NCBI GenBank assembly: GCA_900756555.1
Contig: CAAEKP010000021.1
Location: forward strand, 1-13,055
Origin: Peptococcaceae bacterium
GTDB lineage: Bacteria; Bacillota; Peptococcia; Peptococcales; Peptococcaceae
Direction: 5' to 3'
Length of the DNA stretch: 13,055 nucleotides
Under the pieces are notes generated by a model. It was given only the letters and a program-made list of their open reading frames with translations, was not told the DNA's origin and ran no database searches. Position numbers and translations under genes: made by a program. This document shows, one piece after another, positions 1 through 7,867 of this stretch. The stretch's first letter is position 1, and every line of letters starts with the position of its first letter.

Positions 1-537
1 ATTATGATTCAGAGAAATGTAACTGTTGTCACCGGGATTGATGCTGAGAAAAAAATCGGAAGAATTATAAACATACAAATCAACAAGGCTCTGCAGCATA
101 TGCTCTTTGCTGGATTCGCGCATTAATATCATGGCATAGGCGTTATCCTCTTCCCCGGACAGAAGAGCCGTCACTGTCAGCCACACTCTGCGGCCATTTT
201 TGATATAAGAGATATCCTCCTCCAAAAAGGACTGCCCGGCGTTTAACTCATCCAGCAAATGCTTTGAGGAAAACATCATCAAATCATCATTTTCCATGAT
301 GGTTCCATAATGCTCCAGCTGCCCGCTCCAGGAAAGAGTTGTGTCCAGCAGCGCTGAAGCATCTGCACTCTGAAGCACCGTAACGGTATCGTCCCGCAGA
401 TTCACCTGTACAATAGCTACAAAAAAGCGTCCCAATGTCTGAATCAACGTATGCCGTAACTTGCGCTCCTCCGCACCCACCGGGCACAGAAACTCCAGGT
501 CAAAATCGGAACACTGTTTATTCACATCGCACGTCAT
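1..537 (-). CDS. PAS-like sensory protein, N-terminal part (3' end cut by window edge)
   Basis: An uninterrupted 179-codon reading frame runs from ATG at 537 to the first base of the window, so the C-terminus is missing. I chose this start because AGAGGA lies 8 nt upstream. An in-frame ATG at 558 lacks a comparable site. There is no signal peptide or membrane segment in the visible part. Two segments have the look of PAS-type modules: GRFFVAIVQVNLRDDTVTVL (about residues 37-56) and, later, VDLYVYNSSDFFLSINPGDN (about 149-168), each with an F/Y-rich strand followed by an acidic turn. Such modules are common at the N-terminus of cytoplasmic GGDEF, EAL or histidine kinase proteins of Clostridia. 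The output domain lies outside the window, so its function cannot be assigned. It follows SBP1 after 104 nt and probably belongs to the same signalling operon, perhaps with its own promoter. Confidence 0.7.
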   Translation of the reverse strand, partial: MTCDVNKQCSDFDLEFLCPVGAEERKLRHTLIQTLGRFFVAIVQVNLRDDTVTVLQSADASALLDTTLSWSGQLEHYGTIMENDDLMMFSSKHLLDELNAGQSFLEEDISYIKNGRRVWLTVTALLSGEEDNAYAMILMRESSKEHMLQSLVDLYVYNSSDFFLSINPGDNSYISLNHN

Positions 538-564
538 AATTATCTTCCTCTTTTCCATTATCGA

Positions 565-592
565 ATCATACAATACAGGACAGGCACGGCAA
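565..592 (-). promoter_or_regulatory. Possible internal promoter before the left-edge sensory gene
   Basis: On the minus strand, TTGCCG (592-587) and TATGAT (570-565) are separated by 16 nt and lie about 30 nt upstream of the ATG at 537. They match the sigma-A consensus at 4/6 and 5/6 positions. No terminator hairpin with a U-tract is visible in the 104-nt gap, so transcription from SBP1 probably also reads through. The call is by eye and weak. Confidence 0.3.
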
Positions 593-612
593 TACAGACT
601 TGTTTTGTACTG

Positions 613-642
613 TATAACACATCGTTATCTTCTTAACACTTC
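613..642 (-). repeat. Copy A of a short direct repeat at the 3' end of SBP1
   Basis: Read on the minus strand, this copy begins GAAGTGTTAAGAAGATAA and continues CGATGTGTTATA. It closely matches 5939-5969 at the end of SBP2, with four substitutions and one length difference over about 30 nt. Here the match begins in the last base of the TAG stop codon of SBP1. In SBP2 the same sequence encodes the final residues EVLRK and the stop. The similarity suggests that the two lipoprotein genes and their 3' flanks derive from one duplication. Confidence 0.6.
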
Positions 643-2498
643 TATACCAGTTTCAAATAAGCGGCAGGCTCACACAGCGGAATAGCGGCGCTGTGGTCAC
701 TGCCCAGAATTGCATTGTGCCACTGTGTGCGGCAGTTTTCCCGGCATTCCGTCCAGAGGTTGCCGTCCGCTGCCAGCTCTTCCAGCATAGGCTCTGCCTG
801 ATAGGTGCTGGCAATGTAAACAACAGAGAATACGTCATCCTCTTCCAGCGCTTTCCCACCAACGGTCACCTGTTCCAGATGATACCCTGCATCATCCCTG
901 CGAACGGTCATCTCACAGCCGGAAAGCACAGGCAGAGAGTAATTGTTAATACAGGCCATACCACCAAACTCCCGGGTCAGAATGGTATCCAGCAGTGTTT
1001 TCAGTTCTGCGCCGGTAAGCTCCCGTTCATAGCAGCGGATACTGTTATTGTCCGTCACCATCCAATCCACCTGTTCTTCCGTATAGTCTGTAGCGTAAAC
1101 CATGCCGGAGTAACTGGTTCCGTGGGCAATAACAATGTCTGCGCCATTGTAGGCCCGCAGAGTATTGGTCATGGCGGAAGCAGCCGGATTGCCGGATTTG
1201 GCATCAACCACATTGGGATAGCCTTTTTCAAACGTAACCGCTGTTGCGTCCCGCTCTGCATCATCCTGTCCCAGCATGGCGTTGAACGCCTCGTAAGCCT
1301 GCTTTGCATTATACTCGCCGGACACCATTTTGCCAACCGTTTCTTGCGAGGCGGCAAAAATTTCAGTGGAGGCCAGACGAAGATACAGGTGGTTCTGCAC
1401 GATATATTCCTTCAGATTTTCCATGCTTTCGTCCAGTTGCAGCTTGATGCCCTCATTGTAAGGAATCATGTTGTGATTGCCCGCCAGAATATTCTGAGCG
1501 CCCTCAGAGAACATAACATCCAGCACCTTCATGCACAGCGCTTCCTTTGTTTCATTCTCAGCGGACTGCTTGCTGACCGCCACATTAAAGGACGGATAGG
1601 TCAGCAGCCAGTTGTCCTCCTCTGTATCACCGAAATAAGGAAGCATTTTCACATTCATGCCATCCTGCCTGAAGGCGATGACATCGTTGCCGGTGCCGCG
1701 CATCATGGCAGCTTTTCCTTCCAGGAAAGGCGGCGTCATCTCCGTATACGTCCACTCCGCAGCCTCCGGCGGGATATCCCACACAGCCAGCTGCCGTTCC
1801 AGCCGTTCAAAAGCCGCAGGCCAGATAGTATCGTCCAGCTGGCGACAGCTGCCACTCTCGTAGGCTGTGCGCCAGACAATGCCCGGGCCGGTCATCAGTT
1901 CCTGAATGGACAGCCCCTGAAGCGTTGCCAGACAGGTATAATCCATTCCAAAATCATTGCTGTAGGGAACGATACCTACAGCCCGGAATGCCTCACAGGC
2001 GGCATCAAAGCTGGCGCGGTCTGTAGGCAGAGGGATGTTATACTGCTCAAACAAATCCAGACTGGCAATATAGCCTTCCACCTCACCACAGGCAGGAAGC
2101 CAGTTGATGCTGCCATCCTCAAAGCGATAGTTTTCCAGATAAATATTGTTAAAGGTGGCGGCAACTTCGGTTTCCGACAAATCCAGCAGACTGTCCCGCA
2201 GATGCTCCGCATCAATCATAGACATCCGCCGCACCGTCAGAATATCCGGCAGAGCGCCGTTTTCCTCCATAAACTCATAATACCCCATCTGGTTGCGGCC
2301 GGTAACAAAAACCACATCCGCCTCAGGAACGTGCTCCTGCACGTATGCGGCATAGCCGCTGTAAAGCATGTGCTCACTCCAGCAATAGACGGTAATCGTC
2401 TCCCGTTCCGGCTCATCAGAAGCAGGCCGTCCGGCACAGCCGGACAACAGCAGCAAAAGGACGAGCAGCAACGCTGCAACATTTTTTAACCTTCTCAT
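642..2498 (-). CDS. Lipoprotein SBP1: solute-binding domain fused to a 5'-nucleotidase C-terminal-like domain
   Basis: This 618-residue protein is predicted to be secreted and lipid-anchored. It has a basic N-terminus (MRRLKN), a leucine-rich core and the lipobox LSGC, with Cys21 as the anchor. Residues of about 35-410 resemble family-1 extracellular solute-binding proteins (YCWSEH near the start, then FLEGKAAMMRGTGND at 258-272). Residues of about 420-570 resemble the 5'-nucleotidase C-terminal domain: AMTNTLRAYNGADIVIAHG, RELTGAELKTLLD and VLSGCEMTVRRDD, followed by VGGKALEEDDVFSVVYIAS. The metallophosphoesterase half that carries the catalytic residues is absent, so hydrolysis is unlikely and binding is favoured. 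The start codon overlaps the HK1 stop as ATGA, which indicates translational coupling to that kinase. No permease or ATPase is nearby. I infer a ligand-binding sensory partner of HK1. The ligand is unknown; a nucleotide or nucleoside is possible, but the canonical NGGGIR-type motif is not preserved (HGTSYSG here). Confidence 0.85.
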   Translation of the reverse strand: MRRLKNVAALLLVLLLLLSGCAGRPASDEPERETITVYCWSEHMLYSGYAAYVQEHVPEADVVFVTGRNQMGYYEFMEENGALPDILTVRRMSMIDAEHLRDSLLDLSETEVAATFNNIYLENYRFEDGSINWLPACGEVEGYIASLDLFEQYNIPLPTDRASFDAACEAFRAVGIVPYSNDFGMDYTCLATLQGLSIQELMTGPGIVWRTAYESGSCRQLDDTIWPAAFERLERQLAVWDIPPEAAEWTYTEMTPPFLEGKAAMMRGTGNDVIAFRQDGMNVKMLPYFGDTEEDNWLLTYPSFNVAVSKQSAENETKEALCMKVLDVMFSEGAQNILAGNHNMIPYNEGIKLQLDESMENLKEYIVQNHLYLRLASTEIFAASQETVGKMVSGEYNAKQAYEAFNAMLGQDDAERDATAVTFEKGYPNVVDAKSGNPAASAMTNTLRAYNGADIVIAHGTSYSGMVYATDYTEEQVDWMVTDNNSIRCYERELTGAELKTLLDTILTREFGGMACINNYSLPVLSGCEMTVRRDDAGYHLEQVTVGGKALEEDDVFSVVYIASTYQAEPMLEELAADGNLWTECRENCRTQWHNAILGSDHSAAIPLCEPAAYLKLV

Positions 2499-5428
2499 GT
2501 CCCTTCTTCCTCTCTCTCATGCAGAATCCGCACCAGCGTTTTTTCCAGCAGCTTTGCATCCACCGGCTTGGTCAGATAAGCGTCCATTCCCACACGCATG
2601 GCCTCCTGCACATCCTCCGCAAAGGCGTTGGCAGACATGGCGACGACAGGAATGGAGCCGGCCTGCGGATGCCCGCAGCTTCGTATTGCCTTGGCAGCTT
2701 CGAGCCCATTCATCACCGGCATCTGAATGTCCATTAAAATTAAATCATAGGTGCCCGGAGCAGACGATGCAAACCGTTTCAGAACTTCTTCTCCGTTTTC
2801 ACAGACATCACAGGCAGCGCCATACATTTCCAGCGTATCCACAAGGATCTCCGCGTTAAGCTCGTAATCCTCCGCAGCAAGAAAATGTCGGTTCTGCAAA
2901 AGGGAGCCACTGTCATCCGCTGCTTCATCAGCCTCTGGCATACTGTCCAGCTTTTCTACGGTACTGCGCAGATTAGAAACAAAGAACGGCTTCGCCAGGA
3001 ACCCATTAATGCCGATAGCACGCGCCTCACTCTCTATCTCCGACCAGTCATACGCAGTCAAAATCAAAATGGGAATATCGTCGGGGATTTCCTCCCGAAT
3101 ATGCCGTGCTGTTTCCAGTCCGTCCATATCCGGCATTTTCCAGTCCAAAAGCACCAGATTAAATTCCTGCTGCGCTTCGCGGGCAGCGGTGATTTTCGCC
3201 AGCGCTTCACGACCACTGAGGGCGTACTCCATAGGCAGACCGCTCTCACAGGAGGCGCGAACCACATTATCGCAGATATCCTGTTCATCATCCACCACCA
3301 GACCGCGCAGCAGATGATGCTTTTTCCAGAAATCAGGGTCAACCTCTGTGGGGCTTATGCGCAGACCAAGTTCCACCGTAAAGGTGCTGCCCATGCCTGG
3401 CGCACTTTTCAACGAGATGGTTCCGCCCATCAAATCCACCAGATTTTTGGCAATGGCCATACCCAGGCCAGTACCGCGCGCCTTGTCGTTGTCCTTATCT
3501 TCTGCACGGGTAAATGGCTCAAAGATAATCTTCTGATATTCCTCTGTCATGCCAATGCCGGTATCTACAACAACAAAGCGCACAGGAACAATATCCTTTG
3601 TCACCTGCGGAAGCTGGGACACCCAAAGCTCAACCCGGCCGCCTTCCGGCGTATACTTTACCGCATTGGATAAAATATTAACCATAATCTGTGTGAGCCG
3701 CAGCTTGTCACCGATGAGATGCTCCTGGGTAATGTCGCGCACATAAACCTCAAACACCTGACTTCTGGCATCAGTCTGCGGACGAATCATAGAGGTGAGA
3801 CTTTCCACCAGTTCCTCCAGATTCAGCTCATCCATATTGAGCGCAGTCTTTCCACTTTCAATCTTGCTCATATCCAGCACATCGTTAATCAGTCCCAACA
3901 GATGATGGCTGGAAACAGTCAGCTTTTTCACATATTCCCGCACCCGTTCCGGCTTTCCGGCATCCCGCTGAAGCAGAGGCAACAGGCCGATAATGGCGTT
4001 CATAGGCGTGCGGATATCGTGGCTCATATTGCTGAGAAACATACTCTTGGATTGATTGGCTGTTCTGGCAATATCCAGAGCAGTCCGAAGCCGTTCCTGA
4101 TTCTGGCGGTCCTCCGTTCGGTCTGAAAGCACCAGAATGAACCGTTCTGTTTCATTGATGGAAATATGATACACAATCTCCTGAAAGTAGCGTTTCTCGC
4201 CTGTGCCGCCGTGGCGGCGAATGGTTGCCAGCGTCACGGTTTCACCCAGCGGAATCTGCTCCATCCCTTCCCAGCCAAACGAGCTGCCGTCCACATACCG
4301 GGGCATACCCAGCACGTTGATATCCTGCAAGATTGCCTCAGCTGATACGCCCAGCACCGGCTGCACATTGGGGCTGACATAGATTGCGCGATGTTTCCCG
4401 GGTGTAAAAATCATAAACACATTGGTGGTATCCTTAGCCAGCAGATCAAACAGCCGCTCCCGATATTCCAGCTCCTCATTTTTGCGTTTGATGGCAGCGC
4501 GGCTCCAGTAAAAGAGAGCGCCAGTCAGTAAAAATAAAATCAGCATAAAAACGATGCCCGCCAGCATCACCGTCTGCTGCAGAATATCGCTGACAAACCG
4601 TCCCGCTGTTCTCTGCGGAACTGCACCAACCAATACCCAGTTCTGAAATCCCACAGGCTGATAGTACAGATATTTTTTCTCGCCGTTCAGAGCGTAGCGC
4701 CAGGTGTTTTTTCCGCCATTTTGAATATCTGCCCGCACCGCATCAAACTCCGTATCCTGAAAATCCGCAGCTTTCAGCATGGTAAACAGATTGTAATTGG
4801 ACCTGTGCCCATCCTTCATGGAGAGGAACACGCGTCCGTCTGGATAGATGAGATAGCATTCCGTGCTGCCGCCAAAGGCATTCACCATCAGCGTGTCCGC
4901 AATGACCGTCTTATCATAGCCCAACGCTACCGCTGTATACGGAAAGCCCTTGTATGTACCCCGTTCTACGGGAATGGCGAAAATAACCACCGGGTCTGCC
5001 CCGGACAGAGAGCCGTCTACCACAATATTCTCTTTGCTTTGCACCATCCGTGAAAAATCTCTGCCCAGATTCAAATAGCCGCTGTGTCCACTGGTATCCA
5101 CATAGCTGCTGTTTTCGTCCAGAAACAGCAGGGTATTAAAGCCCCACTGTTCTTTCAGCTGCTCCACATATTGCTCCAGCAGCTCCTCATTTTCAGAAGT
5201 CTGAATTACCAGATTGGCGTCATAAAGCAGATTCCAGTTTTTATCCGCCAGATCATTGAACTGGTAGTTAATCTGTCCATACACCTCCGCAAGCTGCGTG
5301 GCGGCTCCCTGATTCAGGGAACGGTCCATAAAAAGCAGGTAACGCATCATAACAGCCCCCGTAAGCGCTATGACAGCCAGAAAGGCAGCTGCTGTCCATA
5401 TCTTTTTCAGATTTCTTTGTTTACGCAA
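2495..5428 (-). CDS. Hybrid sensor histidine kinase 1 (Cache-like, PAS, HisKA, HATPase, REC, REC)
   Basis: This is a 977-residue membrane kinase. Transmembrane segments at about 11-33 and 285-307 enclose an extracellular region of about 250 residues that resembles a Cache-type sensor. A PAS domain follows at about 325-440. The HisKA H-box is SNMSHDIRTPMNAIIG with His470. The ATPase domain shows NILSNAVKYTPEGG (583-597), DTGIGM (622-627) and GTGLGM (652-657). Receiver 1 has Asp713/Asp714, phospho-acceptor Asp762 (LDWKMPDMDG) and Lys813. Receiver 2 has Glu853/Asp854, Asp900 (LMDIQMPVMNG) and Lys954. All key residues are present, so kinase and phosphorelay activity are expected. The TTG start is supported by AGGAGG 9 nt upstream, and the next in-frame methionines would remove most of the first membrane segment. 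The gene overlaps the Hpt gene by 8 nt and SBP1 by 4 nt. It most likely senses through SBP1 and relays phosphate to the Hpt protein. Confidence 0.93.
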   Translation of the reverse strand: MRKQRNLKKIWTAAAFLAVIALTGAVMMRYLLFMDRSLNQGAATQLAEVYGQINYQFNDLADKNWNLLYDANLVIQTSENEELLEQYVEQLKEQWGFNTLLFLDENSSYVDTSGHSGYLNLGRDFSRMVQSKENIVVDGSLSGADPVVIFAIPVERGTYKGFPYTAVALGYDKTVIADTLMVNAFGGSTECYLIYPDGRVFLSMKDGHRSNYNLFTMLKAADFQDTEFDAVRADIQNGGKNTWRYALNGEKKYLYYQPVGFQNWVLVGAVPQRTAGRFVSDILQQTVMLAGIVFMLILFLLTGALFYWSRAAIKRKNEELEYRERLFDLLAKDTTNVFMIFTPGKHRAIYVSPNVQPVLGVSAEAILQDINVLGMPRYVDGSSFGWEGMEQIPLGETVTLATIRRHGGTGEKRYFQEIVYHISINETERFILVLSDRTEDRQNQERLRTALDIARTANQSKSMFLSNMSHDIRTPMNAIIGLLPLLQRDAGKPERVREYVKKLTVSSHHLLGLINDVLDMSKIESGKTALNMDELNLEELVESLTSMIRPQTDARSQVFEVYVRDITQEHLIGDKLRLTQIMVNILSNAVKYTPEGGRVELWVSQLPQVTKDIVPVRFVVVDTGIGMTEEYQKIIFEPFTRAEDKDNDKARGTGLGMAIAKNLVDLMGGTISLKSAPGMGSTFTVELGLRISPTEVDPDFWKKHHLLRGLVVDDEQDICDNVVRASCESGLPMEYALSGREALAKITAAREAQQEFNLVLLDWKMPDMDGLETARHIREEIPDDIPILILTAYDWSEIESEARAIGINGFLAKPFFVSNLRSTVEKLDSMPEADEAADDSGSLLQNRHFLAAEDYELNAEILVDTLEMYGAACDVCENGEEVLKRFASSAPGTYDLILMDIQMPVMNGLEAAKAIRSCGHPQAGSIPVVAMSANAFAEDVQEAMRVGMDAYLTKPVDAKLLEKTLVRILHEREEEGT

Positions 5429-5828
5429 AGCATTGCTCCTCCTGTTTGACCAACTCCGGACCGGTGGCCTGCTGATGCGCCAGAAAGCTGTTCACTGCCG
5501 ATAACGTCTGCCGATACGCAGCGTCAAGCTCGCCGCACAATTCAGTAAGGTCCGCTTCCGGCTTGCCGTGCCGCAAAGCCTCGCAGACTGTGCCGGCTGC
5601 CTGCGCCGCTCTGTCCAGTGACAGATTGGCGCACAGACCTTTCAGATTATGGGCAGAGCGAAATGCCCCATGCCAGTTTTCCTCCGCCAGCGCCGCCAGC
5701 AGTTCGGAATAGCTGTTGTCCTCTGAGAATTTTTTAAGATATTTTTGAATCCGGGTTTCATTGCCAATGCGCTCCATCACTTCACTGTAGTTTCCGCCCG
5801 CCAGAGCATAACACTCCTTGATTGTCAT
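5421..5828 (-). CDS. Stand-alone histidine phosphotransfer (Hpt) protein
   Basis: This small cytoplasmic helical protein of 135 residues carries the Hpt signature AHNLKGLCANLSL, with His60 as the expected phosphorylation site. It would shuttle phosphoryl groups between the receivers of the hybrid kinases and a final response regulator. I chose ATG at 5828 because TAAGGAGG precedes it by 8 nt. A frame-open ATG 30 nt further upstream has no such site. The gene lies 123 nt below the SBP2 stop. That gap is rich in short A-runs, with AGAAAACAG repeated, and shows no convincing promoter or terminator. The 3' end overlaps the TTG start of HK1 by 8 nt. It is the only Hpt module in the window and both hybrid kinases lack one, so it probably serves both. 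Confidence 0.9.
   Translation of the reverse strand: MTIKECYALAGGNYSEVMERIGNETRIQKYLKKFSEDNSYSELLAALAEENWHGAFRSAHNLKGLCANLSLDRAAQAAGTVCEALRHGKPEADLTELCGELDAAYRQTLSAVNSFLAHQQATGPELVKQEEQCFA
5438..5443 (-). promoter_or_regulatory. Ribosome binding site that sets the TTG start of HK1
   Basis: AGGAGG on the minus strand lies inside the 3' end of the Hpt gene, 9 nt before the TTG at 5428. An ATG at 5433 is only 4 nt from it and opens a frame of eight codons, so TTG is the better start for the kinase. Confidence 0.7.
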
Positions 5829-5938
5829 GGTTCCTTCCTCCTTACAAACCGCTGTCATATATCATTTCTGTTTTCTGCTTACTGTTTTCTGTTTTAAGGT
5901 ACAATCCACAGTGTGCAAAACGGATTTACCGCAATTCA

Positions 5939-5969
5939 TATAAAAACATGGCTATTTTCTTAACACTTC
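5939..5969 (-). repeat. Copy B of a short direct repeat at the 3' end of SBP2
   Basis: Read on the minus strand, it begins GAAGTGTTAAGAAAATAG and continues CCATGTTTTTATA. It encodes the C-terminal residues EVLRK and the TAG stop of SBP2, then extends about 13 nt beyond. It matches 613-642 after SBP1. It has no hairpin or U-tract, so it does not look like a terminator. Confidence 0.6.
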
Positions 5970-7850
5970 AGGCGCCTTGATTGGGGATTGCTCTGCCAGA
6001 GCCTGCCGCAGAATGTCCAGATAGTTCACATCCGTATGGCGCATGGCAGATTTAATTTCAGGCACAGCACCCTCCTGCGTTATCCAGGAATTCCACGGGT
6101 CGTCCCCGTTGAAAAATACCACCTCATACTGGGCATCGTCCGCCAGTTCCTCGCCGTTGAACTTTGCCGAGATCAGCTTGCCTTTTTTCATGGTTACATC
6201 CAGCCCAGACCAGTAATATGGCCACTGTGATGTTTTCTCCAGATCAAATTCATCGCAGGCCTTTTTGCCGTTGGCAAGCAAATCTTTTACCTGACTGCCG
6301 CTAAGCGTGCAGACAACCATATTGCCGTCGGTTTTTCGCGGCTGGGTAATGTTCAGCTGAATTTCCGACACATTTCCGGCATAAACCCAGGTGCTGATAC
6401 CGCTTGGGTTGCTCAGGTACTGCTCATTGATGCCGCCCTTGCTCACCAACGTAAAATCTCCCAGCCCCTGCTCCTGAATCAGGTTTGCCGCAAACTGACA
6501 GGTTTGCTCCAGCGTGAAATTTTCCGCAAAACTCCCCAGCACAGCAGGGTCCTGATAGCCGAACAACGTTTCCTGATGGACAGCGTCAGCCACCTCCACA
6601 AATTTTTCAATCATGCCGGCAGAATCGCCCGCTAAAATTGCATCGTAGGCCACCTGCCCCGCCGATAAAACCAAATGCTCATACCCGGTATAAACCATAA
6701 AAGCACGATAGCCGTTTTTGGTGCAGTCCCAAAGCTGCTGATAATATGGCGAAACTTCAATATCGCCGCTTCCTTTTATGGATGGCACATCGGCAGGTGT
6801 GGTCTGCATATATTGTTGTGCCTCAGCGGTAGCCAGCCATTCCATAACACGCAGACCGTTTTTCAGTTTCTTTTCGCTGCCTTTCTCGCCCAGCCGCTTA
6901 CTTAAACCAAAGTTAGCGTTAACAACAACACCGGTCGCCAGGGTATCGGCATTATAACCGTAAAACGGCAGCAGCTCATAATCATAAGCGTCCTCTGTAT
7001 TGTTCACCAGTTCCAGAACACGTTTCTGGTCAGCATAAATCACGCCCATAGCGGCAGTTCCGTCAGCCAGACTGTCAATCGCAGCTATGTCCCATGCACC
7101 AATATAGCGTTCCGGGTCAAAGGCATCGGCATCAATCAGCTGTGCCAGCATTTCCAGCCCCTGCCCCCAGCCATCATAGATGGTGCCTTCGCCCCGCAGA
7201 TAGGCTTCTTCCTAGGCCGCGCCGTCAGGGGTAGAAAGAAAATCACACTGCGACAGCGTGGTGATTGTGGTAAAGGGATACGCAGGCGTAACCATAGACA
7301 TAGCCAGCGGCGTTAGTTCCGGCGCCTCCTGCCGAATCTGTCTGATCACCGCAATCAGTTCCTGAAAATTCTCCGGCTTCTTCCAGCCGTGCTGGTCAAA
7401 CAGCGTGGTGTTTACTATCATGCCGCGAAGCGATGCCGGCCCCGGCAGCTGATAGATGCGGTCCTCATTGTTATAGTTTTGCAGCAGGGCAGAATCAAAA
7501 TTGTTCACAAACTCATAGCCGGACAAATCCAGAAAAAAGTCTTTCTGTTCCGCTCTGGTACAGGGCGTTGTGGTAAAAATAATATCACTGCTGTCACCAT
7601 TGCGGATGGTAGAGTTGATAAACTCTGTTCCAGCCGCGCTAGTGCAAAAGTTTACGTCAAAGCTGATGTCAGGAAACTTCTTCCGCATGGCAGCCACCAG
7701 ACGAACCCTGTTAGGATCATTTCCTACAATATTTATTGTCAGTATGCTGCCTTCTGTCGGCTTTAGCGCTGCTTCGCCACAGCCGGACAGCAGACCAGCC
7801 AACAACATCGCCACCAACAGAACAGAAATCTGTTTTTTCCAGCGATTCAT
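5952..7850 (-). pseudogene. Lipoprotein SBP2 (solute-binding plus 5'-nucleotidase C-terminal-like), interrupted by an in-frame TAG
   Basis: The frame from ATG 7850 (GGGGGAGG 6 nt upstream) to the stop at 5952 is open except for one TAG at 7214-7212. It has 212 codons before the TAG and 419 sense codons after it. The N-terminus carries a lipoprotein signal with lipobox LSGC (Cys24). The SBP domain spans about 35-430 and is broken by the stop. A 5'-nucleotidase C-terminal-like domain occupies about 440-590, with LVSKGGINEQYL, CTLSGSQVKDLL and YYWSGLDVTMKKGKLISAKF. It has the same architecture as SBP1 and no phosphoesterase half. Without readthrough, only a truncated 212-residue lipoprotein is secreted. 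A downstream fragment starting at ATG 7151 (399 residues) would lack a signal peptide. The rest of the frame is intact, so the lesion is recent, suppressed or a sequencing error. The gene begins 17 nt after the HK2 stop. Confidence 0.82.
7212..7214 (-). other. In-frame amber (TAG) codon within SBP2
   Basis: The context reads PDGAA, stop, EEAYLRGEG. Aligning SBP1 gives PGIVWRTAYESG, with tryptophan (TGG) at the stop position. A single G-to-A change would convert TGG to TAG. TAG also serves as the natural terminal stop of both SBP1 and SBP2, so general reassignment of TAG is unlikely. Confidence 0.75.
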
Positions 7851-7867
7851 AGTAAGCCTCCCCCTTT

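Noticed and set aside
588..625. Inverted repeat TACAG/CTGTA after SBP1 as a terminator
   Set aside because: The arms are only 5 bp with a 12-nt loop and no U-tract.
693..2489. Plus-strand frame of 598 codons opposite SBP1
   Set aside because: It is antisense to a gene with clear lipoprotein and domain motifs. Its translation shows no recognisable family and it lacks a ribosome binding site. It is open only because of codon bias on the other strand.
2885..3673. Plus-strand frame of 262 codons opposite HK1
   Set aside because: It lies antisense to the ATPase and receiver 1 domains of the kinase, which carry all their conserved motifs.
5408..5433. Short frame from ATG 5433 at the HK1 start (eight codons), possible leader peptide
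   Set aside because: Its spacing to AGGAGG is only 4 nt and the site fits the TTG start of HK1 better. There is no attenuator structure nearby.
7212..7214. TAG as a pyrrolysine or reassigned sense codon
   Set aside because: TAG ends both SBP1 and SBP2 normally, the paralogue has TGG here, and no pyl genes are in the window. A point mutation is simpler, although readthrough is not excluded.
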